From: Adhaeribacter arboris
Lineage (GTDB): Bacteria; Bacteroidota; Bacteroidia; Cytophagales; Hymenobacteraceae
Length of the DNA: 64,000 nt
Assembly (NCBI RefSeq): GCF_003023845.1
Contig: NZ_PYFT01000001.1
Coordinates: 5,828,001 to 5,892,000, forward strand
Direction of reading: 5' to 3'
Position numbers and translations under genes: made by a program. The notes beneath the pieces were generated by a model. The model made no database searches. It worked only from the letters and a program-made list of their open reading frames with translations, and was not told the DNA's origin. Below, piece after piece: positions 35,239-44,093 of the stretch (the stretch's first letter is position 1; the number at the start of each line of letters is the position of its first letter).

Positions 35239-35778
35239 CTAAAGCGTATCCGTTTTAGCTTTTACCATTACAGCGTGTTCGCGGTGCAGGCGCAGTTGAG
35301 GCAAGGTTTTAGTGGCAAATGCTTTAAGGTCTGGATCCTGCAATTCGCGGGCAGCTTCTTCGTACAAGCTAATTGCTTCATCGTGCGCCATTATTTGGGT
35401 ATTCACAAAATCTTTATCGAAGGCGGTACCCGATAAGCCAGACAAACGCATTCGGTGTACCCGTTTATCTTCACTTAGAGAATCAGGGATGGTAATTTTT
35501 TTTAATTCTGCCAGGTTTTTCAATTCGTTGCTGGAGGTGGTATGATCAGTAACCAAGTGTTGTCCTAAGTCCCGTACTTCGGTGACGGAGCTTTTAATGG
35601 AAGCCATGCGGCCTGTTTGAATTTCAAATAAATCACTGTTAGCGGCGAGTACCACAAAATCGGTTTCGGTCAGGCGCCGGCTATTTTCATTTAAGTTTTC
35701 GTCTTCGCAACTTACAACGGCAAAGGCAGTGCCCAGCAGCATAAAGAGCAGCCATATTTTTACTTGTACTTTTTTCAT
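35239..35778 (-). CDS. DUF4142 lipoprotein/periplasmic protein
   Basis: 179 residues with a lipoprotein-type signal (FMLLGTAFAVVSC, Cys24) and the DUF4142 helical, ferritin-like domain: TETDFVVLAANSDLFEIQTG, VRDLGQHLVTDHTTSSNELK, and MAHDEAISLYEEAAREL. Members are envelope proteins linked to stress or biofilm phenotypes, with no defined reaction. Monocistronic with its own terminator. Confidence 0.9.
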   Translation of the reverse strand: MKKVQVKIWLLFMLLGTAFAVVSCEDENLNENSRRLTETDFVVLAANSDLFEIQTGRMASIKSSVTEVRDLGQHLVTDHTTSSNELKNLAELKKITIPDSLSEDKRVHRMRLSGLSGTAFDKDFVNTQIMAHDEAISLYEEAARELQDPDLKAFATKTLPQLRLHREHAVMVKAKTDTL

Positions 35779-36015
35779 TTTTGTAAGGGTATAATTTAAA
35801 AAGAGTAGTAATGTTGTTTCTAAAGTTTTTACAATACTTCTTCCAACGCAATATTTTTAGCGAGAGTTAGATAAAGCGGTAATTTTTCCGTATTTCAGTC
35901 AAAAAAATACGCATTAATCCAAAGTAATTTGAATATTACGATAAAACGCAAGTTTATTAAAGAAGGAGTAAAAGCAGGAAAAATACTAAATTTTAGTACT
36001 AAGCTTTTAAAGAAG

Positions 36016-36051
36016 AAAAAACAATCGGCTGCGTTTAAGGAGCCGATTGCC
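36016..36051 (-). terminator. Rho-independent terminator, minus strand
   Basis: On the minus strand CAATCGGCT (36043-36051) pairs with AGCCGATTG (36022-36030), loop of about 12 bases, then TTTTTT. It implies a minus-strand transcript arriving from the right, where only the weak ORF at 36146 is visible. Confidence 0.8.
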
Positions 36052-36145
36052 AGTGGCTAAATTAATTCCGTACCTATAAATGGGTAAAAATTTAAGTCAC
36101 GACTTAGGGTTAAAGCATAAAGTGCACCCTGGCAGAAAGAAGGTA

Positions 36146-36313
36146 TTAAACTACGGCAAGTTCCGTTTTTAAACCGGCAAAGTTACCTTCTTCCTCCTGC
36201 CCAATAACATACGTTTCTTCACTTAGTTGATGAATCTGATAAACCTGAATATTAACCGGAGATTGATGAAGAATAGTTAACAATTTAGTTAATGGAGGAA
36301 GATGGTTTCTCAA
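36146..36313 (-). pseudogene. Coding-like remnant lacking ATG
   Basis: A minus-strand frame ending at TAA 36146-36148 reads LPPLTKLLTILHQSPVNIQV, then YQIHQLSEETYVIGQEEEGN and FAGLKTELAVV. It has protein-like composition and no ATG; the only start is a TTG at 36313. Just upstream a second frame reads TWTGHSPETQIEQQELSEL, suggesting one frameshifted gene. A terminator stands ~95 bp downstream. Family unknown. Confidence 0.4.
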
Positions 36314-36573
36314 GAGCGGTAAATAAGATAGTTTGCGAATAATTCAGAAAGTTCTTGTTGTTCTATTTGAGTTTCTGGGCTATGTCCGGTCCAAGTCACT
36401 AGTTTGGTTAGTTGTAGGCGTTTCCGGTGGGAGTTGGATTAACAGGGTAAAATACCTTAAAGGGTTATGCCTCGTCCGGGCGAAGTATGAAGCCTGCGCT
36501 AGCCATTTTAAGCGTTTGAAGTATTTCTGTTATTTGGTTGGTATAGTGGCTAGAAGTGTATCAGATATATCAT

Positions 36574-36614
36574 AAAAAATAGTCCCCGGTTAAGTAAATT
36601 GGGGACTATTTTTT
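36574..36614. terminator. Bidirectional terminator hairpin
   Basis: AAAAAATAGTCCCC and its complement GGGGACTATTTTTT flank a 13-base loop. Symmetric A/T tails suit either strand. No firm gene ends here; a plus-strand frame (36333-36575, hydrophobic start, TTG start) does, but I do not support it as a gene. Confidence 0.8.
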
Positions 36615-36883
36615 AAACTTTTGCCACGTTCGGGGTACAATTAACTCCTCCTCTTAACATTAGTAGAGCAGATAGCCACTAGCAAATTACAGTTCCATTT
36701 TCCGGCTCGTACAGAACCACTTTAATTACAAATTCCGAGCAAACGCTAATTTAGTAATTAACAGCGTTCTACTGGCGCAATAATGCAACGAGTAGTCCTG
36801 AAATGTTCCATTTATCCGAACTACTACTTTTAATTTTTAAAGATTTAACCGTTATTAGCGATTAATAATCCGGGATCTGCCTT
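36615..36883. other. Intergenic, 269 bp
   Basis: AT-rich, with nothing recognisable on either strand. Together with 35779-36145 this is the emptiest part of the middle region. Confidence 0.4.
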
Positions 36884-37132
36884 TTAACTAATACCTTTGT
36901 TGTTCAAATATTGCATGGCTTCGTTTTCCGAAATCAGCACGAAGGTATCGAGTACTTTATCGGAGGTACCGGTATTATACCCTTTGATATAGAAGCATTG
37001 ATTTGCTTTGTACACCGCGAAGTTATGCGCTCCGTAAGGTGCACTTAAATTACGGGCGAACGGAAAAGCCCGGGATAAATCAAACCGTTTGCCACAATTA
37101 GTTTGAATGATGTTGTTTAGCTGTTGGTCCAT
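36884..37132 (-). CDS. Hypothetical 82-residue protein
   Basis: A soluble protein with a beta-rich middle (HNFAVYKANQCFYIKGYN) and a helical end (SENEAMQYLNNKG). Two Cys and no signal peptide. Not recognised. The ATG at 37132 is clear and codon use is gene-like. Confidence 0.6.
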   Translation of the reverse strand: MDQQLNNIIQTNCGKRFDLSRAFPFARNLSAPYGAHNFAVYKANQCFYIKGYNTGTSDKVLDTFVLISENEAMQYLNNKGIS

Positions 37133-37370
37133 ACCGCAAGAATAATTAAAACGGATTAAGAGAAAATAATGCTATTATTTAGTTGTGTTAAGATACTATT
37201 ATTTTTTTGGATAAAAAAAATATTCAAACATTTATATAGTTTTTAAATTAATTATTTCTATTTTTTTTAATTTCCTTAATAGAAGCCTATTCAAGGTAGA
37301 TTTTTTTCATGACTTACAATTAAAAGTTAGCTTATTTTGGGTGTGATTAAGGTATATTTTATAGAAGCTG

Positions 37371-38213
37371 TTGGCAAAAAATAAATTCACCAAGGAACGT
37401 TCCGCAACCCGGCAACCACTTAAAAAAAGACGTTCGATTTACTGGCTGGTTTTATTGGTACTCGCCGCTATTGGCATTGGTTTGTATAAATATCCACCGC
37501 CGGCTCTAGTAAAATATGGGCGCCTGAAATCGCTGGAGCATTTGGCAAAAGAAGAGAAAATATATTATTACGGTTTACCCGGCGAGCCGGTAAACTGGCC
37601 CGCCGGCAAAGTGTTGCGGGGCGTAGATGTATCCAGGTACCAAACGCACGTTAAATGGTCGGAGGTTAAAAAAAGCCACATCGCCTTCGTATTTATTAAA
37701 GCAACGGAAGGCTTTTATGGCCGCGACCGTTTATATCAAAGACACTGGCAAAGAACGGAGAAGGTGGGTTTGATAAGAGGAGCTTACCATTTTTACCGCG
37801 CCAACCAGCCCGCCTGGTTACAAGCGCTTAACTTTATAACGCAGGTAGAAATAGCTTCCGGCAATTTGCCGCCCGTATTGGATGTGGAACAGGCGGGCTA
37901 TGCCACTGACGAGGAATTACGGGAGCGGGTTAGTACCTGGCTACGCTGGGTAGAATGGCGCTACGGCGTAAAACCTATTATTTATACAAATTATAATTTT
38001 TATAAAGATTACTTCGAAGGCTTTTTTGAAGAGTACCCATTTTGGATTGCTCATTACAAGGTAGATAAATTAAAGCTTACCGATTATACCCGCAAACAAG
38101 TAAAGTTCTGGCAGCACACCGACCGGGGCGCCGTACCCGGAATCGAAGGCCGCGTAGATTGTAATGTGTTTTACGGCAGCAAAACGGCGCTGGAACAATT
38201 GTGCGTGGAATAA
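37371..38213 (+). CDS. GH25 family lysozyme, membrane-anchored
   Basis: 280 residues from TTG 37371; an in-frame stop directly upstream rules out a longer start. A basic N-terminus and one membrane helix (SIYWLVLLVLAAIGIGLY) anchor a GH25 muramidase: RGVDVSRYQTHVKW (first catalytic Asp), FVFIKATEG (conserved E), GAYHFYRA, LPPVLDVEQ (D-x-E) and FWIAHYKVDKL, ending FWQHTDRG...CNVFYG. It cleaves peptidoglycan glycan strands from the periplasmic face. Convergent with kynU. Confidence 0.9.
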   Translation: MAKNKFTKERSATRQPLKKRRSIYWLVLLVLAAIGIGLYKYPPPALVKYGRLKSLEHLAKEEKIYYYGLPGEPVNWPAGKVLRGVDVSRYQTHVKWSEVKKSHIAFVFIKATEGFYGRDRLYQRHWQRTEKVGLIRGAYHFYRANQPAWLQALNFITQVEIASGNLPPVLDVEQAGYATDEELRERVSTWLRWVEWRYGVKPIIYTNYNFYKDYFEGFFEEYPFWIAHYKVDKLKLTDYTRKQVKFWQHTDRGAVPGIEGRVDCNVFYGSKTALEQLCVE

Positions 38214-38242
38214 GAAATAGAGTACTTAAAACTTACGGGTAC

Positions 38243-39523
38243 CTACTTATTTACCACCTCCCAGCTTTTTCGTAGTATTTCAGCAAAGCAAAAAACATCT
38301 TCGAACGAGTTATACAAGGGTGCCGGCGCTACCCGGATTACGTTGGGTTCGCGCCAGTCCAGGATAACGCCCGCGGCCGTTAAGTTCTCGAACAGAGCCC
38401 GTCCGTTTTGGTGAATAAGCAGCGATAGCTGGCAACCTCGTGCTGTTGGATCAGCAGGAGTAATAATTTGCAAACTGGTTTCGGGTAAGTGTAAATCTCT
38501 AATCAAGTATTCTAAGTAACCGGTGAGTTGTTCGCTTTTATGGCGCAAGGCGGGCATACCAGCTTCGTCGAAAATGTCTAATGCTGCTTTGTGCGCCGCC
38601 ATCGTTAAAATGGCGCTGTTGCTTAGTTGCCAGCCGGCGGCACCCACCATAGGTAAAAAACCTTTTTTCATCTGAAAACGCTCTTCCTGGTTATGGCCCC
38701 ACCAACCGGCAAAGCGCGGCAACTCCGGATTATTGGCGTGTTTCTCGTGCACGAAAGCAGCTCCAACGCCACCCGGCCCGGAATTTAAATATTTATACGT
38801 ACACCATACCGCAAAATCAATTTCCCAATCGTGTAGCTGCAATACTACATTACCGGCTGCGTGGGCTAAATCAAAACCCACCCTAGCACCGGCCGCGTGC
38901 CCAGCTTTGGTGATAGCGGCTAAATCAAACACCTGACCCGTATAGTAGTTAACTCCCCCCAACAAAACTAAAGCCAGCGAATCGGCATTAGCGGCAATAA
39001 CCGCTTCCATATCGGCGGTACGCAGGTTACATTCTCCGGGCCGCGGCTTTAATTCAATAATAGCTTCGTCCGGAGAATAGCCGTGAAATTTAACCTGGGT
39101 TTCCAGGGCGTATTGGTCGGATGGAAAGGCGCCAAATTCAGTTATAATGCGGTAACGCTGCGGCGTAGGCTGGTAAAAAGACACCAGCATTAAATGCAGG
39201 TTAGTCGTCAGGTTGTTCATAACTATTACTTCGCCGGGTTTTGCCCCCACTAGGCGAGCTTCTTTTTCGCTGAACAATTCGTGGTATTTAAACCAGGGAT
39301 TTTGGCCGTGAAAGTGTCCTTCTACGCCTAAATTTTGCCAATCGAGCAACTCCTGTTCCAGCGCGGCGCGCACCGTTCTAGGCTGCAGACCTAAAGAATT
39401 ACCGCACAAATAAATAGCATCTTTGCCATTTACCTGCGGAATATAAAACTGATCGCGAAAAGTTCGGAGGGTATCGTTCTGGTCGCAAGCGCGGGCAAAA
39501 ACCAAGGAATTCTCGTAAGTCAT
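38243..39523 (-). CDS. kynU: Kynureninase
   Basis: 426 residues, typical KynU length. The PLP enzyme cleaves kynurenine/3-hydroxykynurenine to (3-hydroxy)anthranilate plus alanine. Motifs are YLCGNSLGLQPRT near residue 40, GEFGAFPSD-like TEFGAFPSDQYAL, the PLP Asp218 in GFDLAHAAGN, and the PLP Lys244 in WCTYKYLNSGPGG. It pairs in pathway with kmo 2 kb away on the other strand; together they supply 3-hydroxyanthranilate, probably for NAD synthesis. Not in one operon. Confidence 0.96.
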   Translation of the reverse strand: MTYENSLVFARACDQNDTLRTFRDQFYIPQVNGKDAIYLCGNSLGLQPRTVRAALEQELLDWQNLGVEGHFHGQNPWFKYHELFSEKEARLVGAKPGEVIVMNNLTTNLHLMLVSFYQPTPQRYRIITEFGAFPSDQYALETQVKFHGYSPDEAIIELKPRPGECNLRTADMEAVIAANADSLALVLLGGVNYYTGQVFDLAAITKAGHAAGARVGFDLAHAAGNVVLQLHDWEIDFAVWCTYKYLNSGPGGVGAAFVHEKHANNPELPRFAGWWGHNQEERFQMKKGFLPMVGAAGWQLSNSAILTMAAHKAALDIFDEAGMPALRHKSEQLTGYLEYLIRDLHLPETSLQIITPADPTARGCQLSLLIHQNGRALFENLTAAGVILDWREPNVIRVAPAPLYNSFEDVFCFAEILRKSWEVVNK

Positions 39524-40100
39524 ATAACTAATTTTGATAATGCTATTATCGGTAAAGCCGAAAAATTTTATTCAGGAACAACCCTGTTGCTCATTTAAAA
39601 ATACAGATTGAACTTGATGGTACTGCAAACCAAACAACGGAGTTCCTTGGGTTCTGGTTATTTTCGAAAAGTGTTTACAAGAAGTTACTTACTAACTTTG
39701 CCCAGAGACTTGCCAAGATTCTAAAAAGAAATTGTATGTCTTTTTTAAATCAATCTATTTAATTCTAGTTTTAAAATCGATGCAGCGTATAATTTATTGC
39801 GCTTACAGGCAAGTTTTTAGTAGTATTAATGGTAATTTTTACCTAATTCACCTTTTTATTCAGGTGAAACAACAAAGTACGGTAGCATGATTAATAATCC
39901 GGTTCAGGTTAGAAACTAAAAGATTATAAATTGTAATCTTTGTAGAAATAGCAACGTTTGCCCAACGCATCTGGTTTAACACTACAAATTATTTAAACAT
40001 AATGCCGGAAATTGTAGTAAGGAGAATTTACAAATATTATCGGCCGGTACTTGCGTTATGGTTTTAAAATATAATTAAAATTACTTTATCGACATCCGCA
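39524..40100. other. Divergent intergenic region, 577 bp
   Basis: It separates the starts of kynU and the GH1-like gene and must hold promoters for both. AT-rich; I see no confident promoter box, operator or hidden ORF. Confidence 0.45.
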
Positions 40101-41303
40101 ATGAATCAATTCATGTTTGCTACCGGGATAGAAAACTCCTATCCGAATATTATTTTACCCGACGGAAAAGTTAAACGAGTAGACGAAATGGAAAAATCTT
40201 TCCACTATCAGTATTGGGAAGAAGATTTTCGATTAGTAAAGGAAACGGGCATCGATTACCTACGTTACGGTCCGCCGCTGTTTTCTACGCACGTGGGTCC
40301 GGGCCAATACCACTGGGATTTTACCGATGAAACCTTCCGGAAAATGGAAGAAATGAAGATTATTCCTTTGGTGGATTTGTGCCACTTTGGCGTACCCGAT
40401 TGGTTAGGAAATTTTCAGAACCCCGATTTCCCGCATTACTTTGCGGAGTATGCCCGGGCTTTTGCTCAACGCTTTCCTAACTTACAGTATTACACTCCCA
40501 TTAACGAAATATTTATTGCCGCTACTTTCTCGGCCCAATATGGTTGGTGGAACGAATGTTTATCCAGCGATCGGGCTTTTGTAACGGCCCTTAAAAATTT
40601 GTGCAAAGCCAATGTTATGGCCATGCACGAAATATTAAAAATACGCCCTGATGCCGTGTTTATTCAAAGCGAATCGTCGGAGTATTTTCACGCCGAAGAT
40701 CCGAGTTGTACGCCACTGGCTAATTTTTTAAATCAGAAGCGGTTTTTGTCGCTGGATTTAACGTACGGGTATCCTATCCGGGCGGTGATGTACGAATACT
40801 TGCTCGATAACGGTATGACCCGCGAGGAATATCATTGGTTTTTGCAGAACCAGGTTAAAGCCCACTGCATTATGGGTAATGATTATTATTTTACCAACGA
40901 GCACATGGTACACCCTAATGGCAGCACCAGTGCCTCCGGCGAAATTTTTGGTTATTACGTTATCACCACGCAATATTACAGACGGTACCGGCTCCCAGTA
41001 ATGCACACCGAAACCAACATGATCGAACCTAATTCGGTAAACTGGTTGCGGAAAGAATGGGCGAACGCCAAACGCTTACGGCGCGATGGTATTCCGTTAA
41101 TGGGTTTTACCTGGTACAGCCTCATTGACCAGGTAGACTGGGATTCGGCGTTGCGGTTTGATGATGGCCGGATAAACGCACTGGGCTTATACGATATGAA
41201 TCGCCAAATTCGCCCCGTGGGGGAAGCATACAAAGAACTTATTAAGCAATGGAAAGGGGTGATGGAAGAAGAGAAATTCGGTCTGCACTTCAATTATTAT
41301 TAG
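40101..41303 (+). CDS. GH1-like family glycoside hydrolase
   Basis: 400 residues, a TIM barrel of the GH1/clan A kind. The acid/base Glu136 lies in YTPINEIFI (the T-x-N-E motif) and the nucleophile Glu304 in MHTETNMIEP. It has no signal peptide, so it would act in the cytoplasm. It is slightly shorter than classical GH1 (~450) and diverged in the aglycone loops; the substrate is unknown. It stands between kynU and kmo without pathway connection. Confidence 0.82.
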   Translation: MNQFMFATGIENSYPNIILPDGKVKRVDEMEKSFHYQYWEEDFRLVKETGIDYLRYGPPLFSTHVGPGQYHWDFTDETFRKMEEMKIIPLVDLCHFGVPDWLGNFQNPDFPHYFAEYARAFAQRFPNLQYYTPINEIFIAATFSAQYGWWNECLSSDRAFVTALKNLCKANVMAMHEILKIRPDAVFIQSESSEYFHAEDPSCTPLANFLNQKRFLSLDLTYGYPIRAVMYEYLLDNGMTREEYHWFLQNQVKAHCIMGNDYYFTNEHMVHPNGSTSASGEIFGYYVITTQYYRRYRLPVMHTETNMIEPNSVNWLRKEWANAKRLRRDGIPLMGFTWYSLIDQVDWDSALRFDDGRINALGLYDMNRQIRPVGEAYKELIKQWKGVMEEEKFGLHFNYY

Positions 41304-41584
41304 TGTTTCGTTCATAGTCCGCAGACGATGGTCCAGGGCTATAAATTTTTTATAATTAAGCATAAATGAACATTCGTCAACTTACACTTGACTAACCAAT
41401 AAGAAGTTTCAGGTTTTAAGTGGTAGGTTTTGCGCTTCAGCTTCTACGAATGATTCTTAGGCGATAAGCCAGAGACCGGATGCTTTTTTAAACGTATGAC
41501 TTACCACCTAAAACGTATAACCTGCTGTTTACTTTACGTTTACTACTTTAGCCAACTAAACTATTTTTGGCAGTTACTTTTAAT

Positions 41585-42934
41585 ATGATGACAGAAAATA
41601 GGAGAATAACTATTATGGGAGCCGGCCTGGTCGGCTCCCTTTTGTCGTTATATCTAGCTAAAAAAGGATACCAGATAGATGTGTACGAACGGCGCAACGA
41701 CCTGCGGCAAAATTACGTGGAGTTTGGCCGTTCTATAAATTTAGCCTTGAGCGACCGGGGATGGAAAGCCCTGGAAGGAGTAGGTATCGCCGACGAAATC
41801 CGGAAAGTAGCCATTCCTATGTATGGGCGCATGATGCACGATTTACAGGGTCAGTTATCTTACCAGCCTTACGGCAAAGAAAACCAGGCAATTTATTCCG
41901 TATCTCGCGGCGGGTTAAATGTAACGCTTATGGATCTGGTAGATCAGAATCCGAATATTCAATTGCATTTTAACCAACAATGCCTGCACGTAGATTTGGC
42001 CGCCAACGAACTAGAAATGCTTAATACGGCTACCCAGGAGCATTATACAATTAAAACGCCCCGGTTGTTTGGAGCCGATGGGGCGTATTCGATGGTGCGC
42101 TACGCCTTGCAAAAAACCGAACGTTACGAATATTCCCAAACGTACCTGGAATACGGCTACAAAGAACTTCGCATTGCGCCTGATCCGGATGGCGAATGGG
42201 CTTTAGAAAAAAATGCTTTGCATATCTGGCCGCGGGGTTCTTATATGATGATTGCTCTGCCTAATTTGGATGGTTCTTTTACCTGCACTTTGTTCTTCCC
42301 TTACGAAGGAGATGTGTCGTTTAATAGTTTGCAAACTGAAACAGATATACAAGATTTTTTCGGGAAAATATTTCCGGATGCCCTGCCATTGATGCCTGAT
42401 TTGGTGGCGGATTTTTTTGAAAATCCAACGGGTTCGCTAGTAACAATTAAATGTTTTCCGTGGTCACTGCAAGATAAAGTAGTGTTGCTCGGCGATGCTG
42501 CGCACGCGATTGTGCCTTTTTACGGGCAAGGCATGAACGCCGGCTTCGAAGATTGCACGGTTTTAAACCAATTAATGGACGAACACGGCGACAACTGGCA
42601 AACTATATTCCGGACGTTTCAGGAAGTACGCAAGCCTAATACTGATGCCATGGCCGAACTGGCCATTCAGAATTTTATTGAAATGCGCGACTTGGTAGCC
42701 GACCCCCGTTTTCTGTTGCGGAAGAAAATAGAATCTAAGATAAATGCCCAGTTTCCCGAAAAATGGTTGCCGCTTTACACCATGGTTACGTACACCCACT
42801 TGCCGTATTCTTTAGCCCTGGAAACGGGAAAACGGCAAGATAAAATCATGAAAAAACTCATGAAACACATTAAGCAGGAAAGCGACTACGATAAACCAGA
42901 AGTGCAACAATTAGTACAGAGGTTATTAGTTTGA
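41585..42934 (+). CDS. kmo: Kynurenine 3-monooxygenase
   Basis: 449 residues from ATG 41585 (MMTENRRITIMGAGLVGSLL); the earlier TTG frame adds an uncharacteristic leader. A class A flavin monooxygenase: N-terminal FAD GxGxxG (GAGLVGSLLSLYLAKKG), GRSINLALSDRGW, the central FGADGAYSMVR and VLLGDAAHAIVPFYGQGMNAGFEDC, the second FAD/substrate motif. It hydroxylates kynurenine with NADPH and O2. Upstream and on the opposite strand lies kynU; downstream is vanZ (convergent). Confidence 0.95.
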   Translation: MMTENRRITIMGAGLVGSLLSLYLAKKGYQIDVYERRNDLRQNYVEFGRSINLALSDRGWKALEGVGIADEIRKVAIPMYGRMMHDLQGQLSYQPYGKENQAIYSVSRGGLNVTLMDLVDQNPNIQLHFNQQCLHVDLAANELEMLNTATQEHYTIKTPRLFGADGAYSMVRYALQKTERYEYSQTYLEYGYKELRIAPDPDGEWALEKNALHIWPRGSYMMIALPNLDGSFTCTLFFPYEGDVSFNSLQTETDIQDFFGKIFPDALPLMPDLVADFFENPTGSLVTIKCFPWSLQDKVVLLGDAAHAIVPFYGQGMNAGFEDCTVLNQLMDEHGDNWQTIFRTFQEVRKPNTDAMAELAIQNFIEMRDLVADPRFLLRKKIESKINAQFPEKWLPLYTMVTYTHLPYSLALETGKRQDKIMKKLMKHIKQESDYDKPEVQQLVQRLLV

Positions 42935-43137
42935 ATTGTAAATTTTCGTGGATTATTGTTTTAACTTTTATTAAAGAATTTTGAGATTAGGAGATTTGCC
43001 ATTTCCCGAATTTATTTAAACGATTAACTGCACATAACGATTTCGTTATCATTAGCTGAAAACTTGTAGAGCTAAAAAGCCCCAGCCTTGAATAAGGAGA
43101 GGTGGGAATAATTAATTTTCTGCGGCTTTCCGACGCT

Positions 43138-43524
43138 TTAACTTGCTCGTCGGTACCGCTTTACCAGGAAAAAGAACATAATACCTAATAAAGCGCCAGT
43201 AGTATTGAAAACAATATCGACAATATCTGGTTGCCGGCCTAAGCGCATGAATCCTTGTAGTAGCTCAATGAGCGCTCCGTAACTTATAGCCAGTAGTAAA
43301 GTAAACAGAATGCTATTTTTACGTAGCCCAGAACCTGCGGATGATTTAGCAAAGCCATCTAGAACTAAGAAGGCCCAAACCATAAATACAAATAAATGCG
43401 CCAGCGAATTAATACTAATGATGTTCCAGTCGGGCACTTTTGGCAATGCCTGGGGAGGTAACAGCGTTAAAATTAAAATTAACGCTGCCCAACCCAATGC
43501 TGGTAGATAAGATTTCAGATACAC
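43138..43524 (-). CDS. VanZ family membrane protein
   Basis: 128 residues with four hydrophobic helices and VanZ hallmarks: LPPQALPKVPDW..., NSLAHLFVFMVWAFL, and LLQGFMRLGRQPDIVDIVFNTTGALLG near the end. Named from a teicoplanin-resistance protein; the general role is unknown. It follows gcvH by 45 bp in the minus-strand block and is probably its last gene. Confidence 0.9.
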   Translation of the reverse strand: MYLKSYLPALGWAALILILTLLPPQALPKVPDWNIISINSLAHLFVFMVWAFLVLDGFAKSSAGSGLRKNSILFTLLLAISYGALIELLQGFMRLGRQPDIVDIVFNTTGALLGIMFFFLVKRYRRAS

Positions 43525-43569
43525 AAAAGTTTGATTGGTAAAAATACCGGAACCACTTTTTACATTTAT

Positions 43570-43950
43570 TTATGCGCCTACTAATTCAGCGTAGGCTTCG
43601 GCCGTTAACAATTCTTCAATTTCACTGGCATTATCTACCGATAGTTTAATCATCCAACCATTTCCGTATGGATCTGAATTTACGGTTTCCGGGTTAGAAT
43701 CCAGTTTCGGATTAACCTCTAAAACAGTACCGGTAAGTGGACTGAATAAATCCGAAACGGTTTTTACCGCTTCTACCGTCCCGAAAACTTCTTCTTTACT
43801 TACTTGTTTTTCAAGCGTATCAATATCTACGTACACAATATCTCCCAACTCGCTTTGCGCGAAATCAGTGATGCCGACGTAGGCTACCTCGCCTTCTATT
43901 CGTATCCATTCATGATCTTTGGTATAACGTAGTTCCTGCGGTAAATTCAT
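43570..43950 (-). CDS. gcvH: Glycine cleavage system H protein
   Basis: 126 residues, full length. The lipoyl Lys63 lies in [19 protein letters not shown] (canonical E-x-V-K-x-x-S). Also visible are [12 protein letters not shown] at the N-terminus and [18 protein letters not shown]. It shuttles the aminomethyl group between P, T and L proteins, and can serve in lipoate transfer. It lies between sprA and vanZ, 142 bp after the sprA stop. Confidence 0.97.
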   Translation of the reverse strand: MNLPQELRYTKDHEWIRIEGEVAYVGITDFAQSELGDIVYVDIDTLEKQVSKEEVFGTVEAVKTVSDLFSPLTGTVLEVNPKLDSNPETVNSDPYGNGWMIKLSVDNASEIEELLTAEAYAELVGA

Positions 43951-44093
43951 AGTTGTTTCAATATTAGGTGGTTATTTCAATTACGGCTTCCGTATTATGG
44001 GTGTCAGAGCAAATATAATAAGAAAAAAAGCTTACTTGTCTAACTAAATAATAAGGTCTACCATAATACCGACATTTTTAACAAAGGTTTTAT

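Noticed and set aside
36333-36575. 80-codon plus-strand frame ending at the bidirectional terminator
   Set aside because: It has only a TTG start, an atypical composition and overlaps minus-strand coding-like remnants; the terminator alone is not enough support.
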